NCBI GenBank assembly: GCA_049324215.1
Contig: JBMOLC010000012.1
Span: forward strand, 1-18,991
Direction of reading: 5' to 3'
Source: JBMOLC01 sp049324215
Lineage (GTDB): Bacteria > Patescibacteriota > Microgenomatia > UBA8517
DNA length: 18,991 nucleotides
Every line of letters starts with the position of its first letter. The stretch's first letter is position 1. The notes beneath the pieces were generated by a model. It did not search any database and was not told the DNA's origin. It saw nothing but the letters and a program-made list of their open reading frames with translations. A program made the translations under genes and the position numbers. This document shows positions 13,205-18,991 of this stretch, piece by piece.

Positions 13205-13980
13205 TGGGAAAGACAAAAACAGCCTTCGTCGGGGAAACAGTCGAAGAACCAAAGAAAAAAAGGAAAGAGGAACCCAAGAAGGTTCATCTTGCGGGTCTTA
13301 AGGGTGGACAAAGGATAAAAGTTGTCGAAGCCGGACCTCTCCCGGAAGAAGCTGCAAAAGAAGCTCCGGAAAAAAAGAAGGCCAAAAAGGCTAGGGTCAG
13401 AAGTAAAAAATATCAGGAGGCAAAAGCCAAAGTTAGGCCCGGGGAACTTTATCCTCTCGAGGCGGCAATCAAGTTAGTCAAGGAAACTTCTTATTCGGCC
13501 TTTGACGGCACAGTCGAGCTCCACTTAGTCGTCAAAAAGGTGGGGGCTTCCGCGAAAGTTACCCTGCCTTTCTCTTTTGGCAAAGAAAGAAAGATCGAGG
13601 TCGCAACCGAGGCAACAATTAAGAAACTTGAGGCTGGAAAAATCGATTTCGACGTTCTTTTGGCCACCCCCGAGATGATGCCCAAACTTGTTCCTTTCGC
13701 CAAGATTTTGGGGCCAAGGGGCCTAATGCCTAACCCCAAAACAGGAACTCTTATTTCTGATGCCAAGAAAGCTGCAAACTTCGCGGGAAATACCTTAAAC
13801 CTCAAAACCGAAAAGGAGGCCCCCTTGATTCATACAATTGTGGGCAAGGTCAACCAAGACGCTCAAGAACTAACCCAAAATACGTTAGCTATCCTCCAGG
13901 CACTCGGAGGCTCAAAACAGATCGTCAAAGCCTATTTAAAAGCCACCATGGGTCCCGCAATTAGGGTTGCTTTTTCATAA
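13204..13980 (+). CDS. rplA: 50S ribosomal protein L1 (uL1), unusual form
   Basis: 258 residues. The L1 fold starts only at about residue 67 (RSKKYQEAKAKV); before it is a 66-residue Lys/Glu-rich extension with a short ordered-looking piece (VHLAGLKGGQRIKVVEAGP). Domain II is shorter than usual: between the LPFSFGK strand and FDVLLATPEMMP (about 155-166) the usual 'AGAD.VG..dL' segment is missing. The signature ILGPRGLMPNPKTGTL (about 174-189) is intact. uL1 forms the stalk that moves E-site tRNA and in many bacteria represses its own operon. The extension may bind RNA or another ribosomal protein; that is a guess. Confidence 0.95.
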   Translation: MGKTKTAFVGETVEEPKKKRKEEPKKVHLAGLKGGQRIKVVEAGPLPEEAAKEAPEKKKAKKARVRSKKYQEAKAKVRPGELYPLEAAIKLVKETSYSAFDGTVELHLVVKKVGASAKVTLPFSFGKERKIEVATEATIKKLEAGKIDFDVLLATPEMMPKLVPFAKILGPRGLMPNPKTGTLISDAKKAANFAGNTLNLKTEKEAPLIHTIVGKVNQDAQELTQNTLAILQALGGSKQIVKAYLKATMGPAIRVAFS

Positions 13981-13994
13981 TCTGTTGATAAAAT
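13967..13994 (+). promoter_or_regulatory. Promoter of the 133-residue gene (leaderless)
   Basis: TTGCTT (13967-13972, inside rplA), 16-nt spacer, TAAAAT (13989-13994). Seven nt after the -10 is 14001, the A of the ATG start. Confidence 0.5.
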
Positions 13995-14000
13995 GGGCCT

Positions 14001-14402
14001 ATGGCCGAGACTACGACAGAGGTTGAGGAAAAGGCCGAGTCCGCAGAAGAAAAAGCCGAACCTCGGATTCTTCTACGTCACACAGACGGAAGTCCGGTGA
14101 GTGTGGGCTTTCGCCAAAAAGAGGTCTGGGCCTTGGACCCCCAGACGGGCGTAAGACGAGAAAGCCTCCTCCAAACCTTTAACCCCAAGTTCAAAGAAGC
14201 CCCACCACCCGGCTCGCTGGTTAAAATTGAGGTCGGCCAAACCAAAGAGTACTTTGTCATAGGCGAGCCCCTAAAGGGCCAGCGAGTAGAGGGCTCTAAA
14301 GCGGTATACGCAGAGAGGGTCGACGCGGCAAAGTTTGACGAGCTTTCCAGCGACCGCCAAAGAGAAATCGTCGTCCCCGACAACCTCCCCCTGTCGATCT
14401 AG
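14001..14402 (+). CDS. 133-residue protein of unknown function between rplA and rplJ
   Basis: An acidic, low-complexity N-terminus (about 1-22, Glu/Ala-rich) is followed by a small domain with several predicted strands (RILLRHTDGSPVSVGFRQKEVWALD..., GSLVKIEVGQTKEYFVIGEP). There is no membrane segment or known motif, and I do not recognise it. Start ATG 14001 has no Shine-Dalgarno site and lies at the predicted transcript start. Its place inside the ribosomal block suggests a ribosome- or translation-related role, but it has its own promoter and the next genes have theirs, so this is only suggestive. Confidence 0.8.
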   Translation: MAETTTEVEEKAESAEEKAEPRILLRHTDGSPVSVGFRQKEVWALDPQTGVRRESLLQTFNPKFKEAPPPGSLVKIEVGQTKEYFVIGEPLKGQRVEGSKAVYAERVDAAKFDELSSDRQREIVVPDNLPLSI

Positions 14403-14411
14403 ATTTACCTC

Positions 14412-14440
14412 TTGAAACTAGACTCCCCAAGGCTTATACT
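14412..14440 (+). promoter_or_regulatory. Promoter of rplJ-rplL
   Basis: TTGAAA (14412-14417), 17-nt spacer, TATACT (14435-14440). Predicted start about 14447, just before the L10 leader motif. Confidence 0.75.
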
Positions 14441-14446
14441 ACCCCT

Positions 14447-14500
14447 TGTCCGAAGACAGCACGCATAACGTAAGCCGTGCCGAGGCAAAAGTTAGCGTCT
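14447..14500 (+). promoter_or_regulatory. L10 leader (autoregulatory RNA of rplJ-rplL)
   Basis: The transcript reads GTCCGAAGACAGCACG ... CGTGCCGAGGC: the helix GCACG/CGTGC (14459-14463/14476-14480) is flanked by CGAAGACA and CGAGGC, the conserved kink-turn-like L10 binding site of the L10 leader family. CCGAGGC (14480-14486) can instead pair with GCCTCGG (14508-14514), which would break the terminator downstream. L10 (with L12) bound to the leader should free the terminator and lower expression, as in Bacillus. Confidence 0.8.
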
Positions 14501-14501
14501 C

Positions 14502-14526
14502 AAACGCGCCTCGGGCGCGTTTTTTT
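14502..14526 (+). terminator. Attenuator terminator before rplJ
   Basis: AACGCGCC (14503-14510), loop TCG, GGCGCGTT (14514-14521) and a run of seven T (14520-14526). It ends 11 nt before the rplJ ATG and shares seven bases with the competing antiterminator helix. Confidence 0.88.
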
Positions 14527-14537
14527 GTTTCAAAAAA

Positions 14538-15062
14538 ATGAAAAAACAAGAAAAAGTATTTTTTGTCGAAAACTTGATAGCAGAACTGAAGACCGCAAAA
14601 TCTGTGGTTCTGGTCAACTATGCTGGGCTTTCAGTTAAGTCCCAACAGGAACTCAAAAAAAGATTAAAAGAAGTCGGGGCGCGGATGCTTGTCGTCAAGA
14701 ATACTCTCCTGAAACGCGCCGGTGAGGCGGCCAAGATTGACCCGCAGATATTAACTGAGAGTGTACTTACGGGCCAGACGGCCTTGATTGTCGCCGCAGA
14801 AGATCCCATCGCTCCTCTAAGCGTCCTGGGAAAGTTTGCCCGGGAGTACGAAGTGCCGCAATTTAAGGTGGGAGTTGTCGAAGGTTCATTCCAAGATAGC
14901 GAAGCTTTGACTCGTCTTTCTTCCCTCCCTGGTAAAGACGCTTTGCTGGGACAGCTTCTGGGGGTTTTGGTCTCTCCCCAATTGGGGCTCACCTCAACCT
15001 TAAATGCAAACATGCAAAAACTTGTCTTTGTTTTAGACAAGAAAGCGAAAGGTGGTGAGTAA
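14538..15062 (+). CDS. rplJ: 50S ribosomal protein L10 (uL10)
   Basis: 174 residues, family length. Residues 1-110 form the rRNA-binding domain (VENLIAELKTAKSVVLVNYAGLSVKSQQELKKRLKEVGARMLVVKNTLLKRA...), and the C-terminal helix (about 140-174) docks L12 dimers to build the stalk that recruits translation factors. ATG 14538 has no Shine-Dalgarno site; 'caaaaaa' precedes it. Expression is controlled by the L10 leader and attenuator directly upstream. The last bases lie 1 nt before the rplL ATG. Confidence 0.98.
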   Translation: MKKQEKVFFVENLIAELKTAKSVVLVNYAGLSVKSQQELKKRLKEVGARMLVVKNTLLKRAGEAAKIDPQILTESVLTGQTALIVAAEDPIAPLSVLGKFAREYEVPQFKVGVVEGSFQDSEALTRLSSLPGKDALLGQLLGVLVSPQLGLTSTLNANMQKLVFVLDKKAKGGE

Positions 15063-15063
15063 T

Positions 15064-15483
15064 ATGGCAGAAGAAAAGAAAGCCACAAAAAAAGTCGAAG
15101 AATTGGTTGAAGAGATTTCAAAGCTTTCAGTAATTGAGCTTTCGGAACTCGTTTCCACTCTTCAGGAGAAGCTCGGGGTAAGTGCAAGCATGCCGGCTCC
15201 GCTAGCAGCTCCGACAACGGCCGCAGCCGCTCCCGAAGGAGGAGCTCCTGAAGCTCAAGGGGCAGGGGGAGCCACCCAAATGGTCGTTATGACCGATGCC
15301 GGTGCCAATAAAATCGGAGTCATCAAGGCTTTAAGGGAAATTAATCCCAATTTAACCTTGATGGATGCCAAAGGGATGACCGAGAGTGTCCCAGCTGAAG
15401 TTCTCAAAGACGCCAAGGCCGAAGACGCCAAGAGCGCAGTTGAAAAGCTTAAAAGCGCCGGGGCAACGGTTGAGGTTAAATAG
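15064..15483 (+). CDS. rplL: 50S ribosomal protein L7/L12 (bL12)
   Basis: 139 residues from ATG 15064 (MAEEKKATKKVEELVEEISKLSVIELSELVSTLQEKLG...); the in-frame GTG at 15052 is less likely because AAGGTGG just before 15064 is a Shine-Dalgarno-like site. The N-terminal dimerisation helices (about 8-38) are followed by an Ala/Pro/Gly hinge (about 42-75) and the factor-binding C-terminal domain (DAGANKIGVIKALREINPNLTLMDAKGMTESVPAEVLKDA...AGATVEVK). In that domain 'NPNLTLMDAKGMTES' replaces the usual 'GLGLKEAKDLVE'. The hinge is long, and the protein is about 15 residues longer than typical. Confidence 0.97.
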   Translation: MAEEKKATKKVEELVEEISKLSVIELSELVSTLQEKLGVSASMPAPLAAPTTAAAAPEGGAPEAQGAGGATQMVVMTDAGANKIGVIKALREINPNLTLMDAKGMTESVPAEVLKDAKAEDAKSAVEKLKSAGATVEVK

Positions 15484-15493
15484 TGAGACCGTG

Positions 15494-16105
15494 TTATTTA
15501 AATAAAATTAGAGTAAAGTCTTTCGGGTAGTAATGTTGTCGAAGGATAACCCTCTTGGTTAAACTTAGACAGTATTTTAAGATCTCTAGAGAGTCAGCGT
15601 AATAAATTTTACTCCTGGCCCTATTTTGGGGCGGGGGGTAGCCTCCTGCCATATCGAAAGCAACCGCATAGCGACAATGTCCAAACATGGTTTTTATCAT
15701 CAACTTCCGATATCGCATTGGCTCTGGAAAATTTGAATTTAGGACACCCGATGAGAGGATGATATCAAAACTTTCCTCCAAGGGCTCGTTGAAATAATCC
15801 CCCACTATAAACCTAAAATTTGGGTATCTTTTCCTCGCCTCCTCCACAAAAGCGGACACCATGTCAATTCCCGTATAAGAAAAATCTTTAGACCTTTCTT
15901 TTAAAACTTCGATTATGTCCCCAAATCCACAGCCAACGTCGAGAATGCTTTTATCTTCGAGAGTAAGATCCGTAATCAATTCTTCATGCCTGAGCCGCAT
16001 CCCCGACTTTGAGTTCCACTTAAGAGATCTAAAGCTGAAACCATGTCTTGCAAATTCACGTTCGTACTCATGCCTTTTTTCGGCCAACTGCTTTTGATAG
16101 TTCAT
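15494..16105 (-). CDS. Class I SAM-dependent methyltransferase
   Basis: 203 residues. ILDVGCGFGDIIEVL (about 54-68) is the SAM-binding motif I, YTGIDMVSAFVEEAR (about 77-91) carries the acidic residue that binds the ribose, and FDIILSSGVLN (about 113-123) is motif IV. The C-terminal part is rich in Tyr and Arg, and the substrate is unknown. It is the last gene of a minus-strand operon, 26 nt after the ATP-grasp gene, and meets rplL tail to tail with 10 nt between. The TTATTTAAATAA palindrome at 15494-15505 includes its stop codon. There is no Shine-Dalgarno site. Confidence 0.9.
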   Translation of the reverse strand: MNYQKQLAEKRHEYEREFARHGFSFRSLKWNSKSGMRLRHEELITDLTLEDKSILDVGCGFGDIIEVLKERSKDFSYTGIDMVSAFVEEARKRYPNFRFIVGDYFNEPLEESFDIILSSGVLNSNFPEPMRYRKLMIKTMFGHCRYAVAFDMAGGYPPPQNRARSKIYYADSLEILKYCLSLTKRVILRQHYYPKDFTLILFK

Positions 16106-16131
16106 AAATCACTGCTTCCCAAGCCATTTGA

Positions 16132-17010
16132 TTATCTTCTCTTCGACTGCAGGAAATTAATTACCTTTTCCGGAACGTTGATTTTCGTGGCCTCCTCAAA
16201 ACCCTTAAATTGACAGGCTCTGTTGACCTCTAATACCTGCCAGAGGCCTTCATCAGACATCATCAAATCCACGCCGACATAATCGAGAAGAAAATGTTTC
16301 GCAGTCTTTGCAGCAATCTCAATGGCTTGGGGGTCCTTTTGAATATCATAGGCTGCTATTATCCCACCCTGGGAATAATTCGTCAGGTATTTTCCCGGCT
16401 GGGCTGTCCTTTTCATCGCTCCAATTACTTTTCCACCAATCACGATTACTCTTATGTCTTGTCCGATTTTCAAAAATGGCTGCAAGAGCATGGTTCTGGC
16501 CCAGTACCCCTGGTCAAAAAGTCTTGTGAAATCTTTTTTCTTTTCAATTTTGAAGACGTCTTTCCCCCGACTACTTAAATTTTTCTTGATGATAGCCGGA
16601 AAGGATTTCGTTTGAGAAAGAAGTCTTTCGTTGAGACCGTAGACTTGGGAGTCTATAAATGGAATTCCGGCATTGAAAAATTCGAAGTGTTGCGTGATTT
16701 TGTCCAACCTCGACCATTTTTTGTAGGTAGCAGCGTTAAGAACCTTTGCCCCCCTTTCGTTAAACCAAGCAATCAAATAGTCCCTTTGGGGGATATAAAA
16801 ATCGTCCCCCCCCGCAGCCCTGAAGATCACCATTTTAGCCTCTGGAAGTGCTTTTCCCTGCCAGAAAACCATAACTTTAGAATTCTTGATGACAAAATCC
16901 AAATCCGAATAAGCGACTATTCCTGCCTTTAACCCGAATTTTCTCCCCTCCTCAAAAATTCTTGAGGGTTCATAAGCGCTTGGGGCTTTGGTGAAAATTA
17001 GTAAGTCCAT
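16132..17010 (-). CDS. RimK-like ATP-grasp ligase
   Basis: 292 residues. The N-terminal domain (1-95) ends in 'VLNAATYKKWSRLDKITQHFEFFNAGIPFIDS', the normal entry to an ATP-grasp fold. FPAIIKKNLSSRGKDVF (137-153) is the ATP-binding strand and loop with Lys, LLQPFL (175-180) the hinge, DIRVIVIGGKVIGAMKR (185-201) the RimK-type block, and VGVDLM...VLEVNRACQFKG (245-270) the metal-binding Asp/Glu/Asn. The family forms amide bonds, adding glutamate or other amino acids to proteins or metabolites; the acceptor here is unknown. It lies 8 nt downstream of another ATP-grasp gene, so two such ligases act in one operon. Confidence 0.9.
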   Translation of the reverse strand: MDLLIFTKAPSAYEPSRIFEEGRKFGLKAGIVAYSDLDFVIKNSKVMVFWQGKALPEAKMVIFRAAGGDDFYIPQRDYLIAWFNERGAKVLNAATYKKWSRLDKITQHFEFFNAGIPFIDSQVYGLNERLLSQTKSFPAIIKKNLSSRGKDVFKIEKKKDFTRLFDQGYWARTMLLQPFLKIGQDIRVIVIGGKVIGAMKRTAQPGKYLTNYSQGGIIAAYDIQKDPQAIEIAAKTAKHFLLDYVGVDLMMSDEGLWQVLEVNRACQFKGFEEATKINVPEKVINFLQSKRR

Positions 17011-17018
17011 AAAGTCTA

Positions 17019-18317
17019 TTATTTAATCTCTATTTCCGGATTTACCAAAAATCCAGCCAGGTCACTTCTGCCGACAATCATCTTATAAGTAAGACCGCTT
17101 CGGTTGGCTACGGTGGCAGTTGTTGTTATCCTTCTTCCCGCAAGATAAAAGGTAATATTTATTACCGGCCTTTTTTCCGTTCCTAGGGCACTTAAAGTCT
17201 TTTTATACCAAAGGACCCTGCCTTTTTCTAGTAGACCAAGTTCTTTCGCAAGCGCTCTATCCATCGAGCTTCTCCGCGCACCGGTATCGATTTTCGCCGT
17301 AACTTTGACCTTTTTACCGTTGGCCGAAGTCACTTTAACCTCCTCGACGACCTTGATAGTTTTTATTCCTTCGTCTGCTTTGACTCTGTCGGCAAATCTT
17401 TCTGCAAAGACTGCCTTGGCAATTTTTACCCCATGTTCGGCGTCTCTAACTTCAAGCTCCTCGATTCGCTCGAGTCTTTTTCTAAGTGCCGCCATATTTG
17501 CAAGCTGGATAGTTAGCCCCGGTTGGGCGTTTAGCTCAAGAACCATCGGTCCTTTTTCGGGATGGAGAACAATATCCACCCCAACGTAGCCCAGTCCTGA
17601 GACCATTTGCGCCCTAACCGCAGTCTCCAAAATCTTTGTCCAGTTGGGTATTTTTATTCCTCGGAGTTTCCTTTTTGTGCCTGGTTTGAATACAATTTGT
17701 TCGCCGTGCCAAATTGCCTTCGTGGTTATTCCTGTTGCGATGTCGACCCCTACTCCAATTGCCCCCTGATGTAAATTTGCCCGACCGCCTGATTCTTTAG
17801 TCGGAAGTCTCAGCATGGCCATCACCGGAACTTTATTAAAGACAATTATTCTGATATCGGGCGTGCCCCGATAGGCGTATTTTCTAAATGCTTTATGCCT
17901 GCCGACATATTCCTGAACAAAAGCCACATCGGGAATATTGCCCATGCTGTAGGCTCCTTCCAGAATATCTATGGCCTGAAGTTTTAAATCTTCTGGTGTT
18001 ACTTTTTGTCTCTGGGTAGTAATCCAGGCAACCTGCTGCCCTGCTGCTTTCTTTTTGGCAACTATGATTCCTTCTCCGCCCAAGCCCCGGGAAGGCTTCA
18101 AGGCAAAAGAGGAAGGAAGGCTCCCCCAGTCAAAATCATAGACATCTCCCGCCCTTCTAAATTTCACATAAATTTCTGGGTGGGCGATTTCAAAAGCTTT
18201 TAGCACCCTTGCGGTCTGAAGTTTAGAATCTGCTACCCGCTTACCCCGCATGGTATTGTATTTATACAAAAAAAGCTGAGAGCGGGCATTAAGACCCAGG
18301 ATTGAAGAGGTTTTCAT
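17019..18317 (-). CDS. Fusion of alpha-L-glutamate ligase-like ATP-grasp and RimB-like aspartic protease
   Basis: 432 residues in two parts. Residues 1-280 are an ATP-grasp ligase: FALKPSRGLGGEGI (71-84), VQEYV (134-138), DIRIIVF (154-160), GGRANLHQGAIGVGVD (177-192) and VDIVLHPEKGPMVLELNAQPGLTIQ (247-271). Residues 335-432 are a RimB (PF05618, retropepsin-like) domain with the catalytic DTGA at 344-347 and GRSDLAGFLVNPEIE at the end. The partners are usually separate genes beside a 7TM-transglutaminase gene. The fusion puts ligation and trimming of an amino-acid tag in one protein. An AGGAG Shine-Dalgarno site lies 4 nt before ATG 18317, overlapping the end of the upstream 7TM gene, whose stop abuts this start. 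Confidence 0.92.
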   Translation of the reverse strand: MKTSSILGLNARSQLFLYKYNTMRGKRVADSKLQTARVLKAFEIAHPEIYVKFRRAGDVYDFDWGSLPSSFALKPSRGLGGEGIIVAKKKAAGQQVAWITTQRQKVTPEDLKLQAIDILEGAYSMGNIPDVAFVQEYVGRHKAFRKYAYRGTPDIRIIVFNKVPVMAMLRLPTKESGGRANLHQGAIGVGVDIATGITTKAIWHGEQIVFKPGTKRKLRGIKIPNWTKILETAVRAQMVSGLGYVGVDIVLHPEKGPMVLELNAQPGLTIQLANMAALRKRLERIEELEVRDAEHGVKIAKAVFAERFADRVKADEGIKTIKVVEEVKVTSANGKKVKVTAKIDTGARRSSMDRALAKELGLLEKGRVLWYKKTLSALGTEKRPVINITFYLAGRRITTTATVANRSGLTYKMIVGRSDLAGFLVNPEIEIK

Positions 18318-18991
18318 TTAACTCCTAACAAGCCTCCTGAATCGCCAAAGCTCCATCAAACGCAAACCTACGTACTTACCCAAGATATAGTCAAAAATTA
18401 GAATCCCCAAAAGATACCATTCGGGATTTAAAAGGGCAAATTCCTGAACGGCCTTGAGGGTTAAGAAAAAATAAGAAACCAAGGCCAGGATAAGGGTCTC
18501 CGTGGTCAAATTAATAGCTGTTCTAATGCTTTTTCCAAGCTGAACACGGATAAAGTCCTCAGCCAGAAGAGCCATGATGAGGATGGGGAAGATGGAAACA
18601 TTGGTCAAGTCAGGGTGACGAATAAGGGGTGTCGCAAAAAGGATAACCAAAACTGAAAAAGAGACTACCCAAAGAATGAGAGCCATCCGGGGCAAGTACT
18701 GTAATTTTATCTTGAGTTTCCTTATAACCATTCGGGTAAGTGTTGCCACCGTAACGATGGCCAGAAAAAGGCCAATCCCGACAACCGGCCGTGTGGCAAT
18801 AAACACCACCGAGAGGGCCGCTGGGAGGAAAATTCCGAATCCCCTTAAGCCGACCAAATGTCTGGCAGCGGCAACGATTGAGGCGACCAACGGTAAAAGC
18901 AAAAGCAAGACAATGGTGTTCGCGGGAACTCCGGCGGAAATAGCCTGCCTGATAGCATATTTAATCGGGTTTTTCGGCCAGATGGGCCCCA
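18318..18991 (-). CDS. 7TM membrane protein of the transglutaminase-fused type (5' end outside window)
   Basis: The frame stays open to the window edge (upstream residues GPIWPKNPIKYAIRQAISAGVPANTIVLLLLPLVAS...), so the TTG at 18908 is not the start and the gene is cut. About 223 residues are visible with six to seven membrane helices. 'GVPANTIVLLLLPLVASIVAAARHLVGLRGFGIFLPAALSV' matches the 7TM domain usually fused to an inactive transglutaminase (PF14402-like), normally encoded with an alpha-L-glutamate ligase-like gene and RimB, as found here. The transglutaminase part, if present, lies beyond 18991. The membrane partner probably presents or receives the tagged substrate; that is inference. 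Confidence 0.85.
   Translation of the reverse strand, partial: GPIWPKNPIKYAIRQAISAGVPANTIVLLLLLPLVASIVAAARHLVGLRGFGIFLPAALSVVFIATRPVVGIGLFLAIVTVATLTRMVIRKLKIKLQYLPRMALILWVVSFSVLVILFATPLIRHPDLTNVSIFPILIMALLAEDFIRVQLGKSIRTAINLTTETLILALVSYFFLTLKAVQEFALLNPEWYLLGILIFDYILGKYVGLRLMELWRFRRLVRS

Noticed and set aside
1..18991. CRISPR arrays, rRNA genes, transposases, replication origin
   Set aside because: No regularly spaced direct repeats, rRNA segments, transposase motifs or DnaA-box clusters noticed.

Overview
The window looks like the chromosome of a bacterium with a reduced genome, most likely from the Candidate Phyla Radiation (Patescibacteria, possibly Microgenomates-like). This rests on the order tRNA-Thr, rpmG, tRNA-Trp, secE, nusG, rplK, rplA, rplJ, rplL, broken up by lineage-specific genes; on an odd uL1 (long basic N-terminus, short domain II); on many genes without a Shine-Dalgarno site; and on standard bacterial -35/-10 promoters. 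TGA is used as a stop. The phylum call is inference; no marker phylogeny was possible.

Region A (1-5790) is an A/T-richer accessory block. Its ends carry a 76-bp inverted repeat (123-198 and 5633-5708, 70/76 identical by eye). Between them lie a P-loop kinase, a radical SAM protein with extra C-terminal cysteines, a stand-alone archaeal-type alanyl-tRNA synthetase homologue without editing domain, an S51-type serine peptidase and, facing them, an archaeal-type S-adenosylmethionine synthetase. The radical SAM gene and the AlaRS-like gene are each interrupted by one frameshift at a homopolymer (T6 at 1151-1156, A8 at 2130-2137). This is the best candidate in the window for an undescribed system: a transferable biosynthetic or peptide/RNA-modifying cassette that brings its own SAM supply.

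Region B (5790-11560) holds a membrane-anchored CapA-family protein, tRNA-Thr directly abutting rpmG, tRNA-Trp, a membrane-anchored CARDB protein, a terminator, a 68-residue unknown protein, GDP-mannose 4,6-dehydratase, rpsU, rnhB and a 438-residue unknown protein overlapping rnhB.

Region C (11560-15483) is the secE-nusG and rplK-rplA / rplJ-rplL block. A divergent 77-residue unknown gene follows nusG, and a 133-residue unknown gene with its own leaderless promoter sits between rplA and rplJ. rplJ has a classical L10 leader: a kink-turn-like element, an antiterminator and an intrinsic terminator that exclude each other.

Region D (15484-18991, minus strand) is an operon of a 7TM membrane protein (cut by the window edge), a fusion of a RimK-like ATP-grasp ligase with a RimB-like aspartic protease, a second RimK-like ATP-grasp protein and a methyltransferase. 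It resembles the known amidoligase/7TM-transglutaminase systems that attach and trim amino-acid tags.

Across the window, seven or eight genes have a -10 hexamer only about 6-12 nt before the start codon and no Shine-Dalgarno site, which suggests common leaderless transcription.
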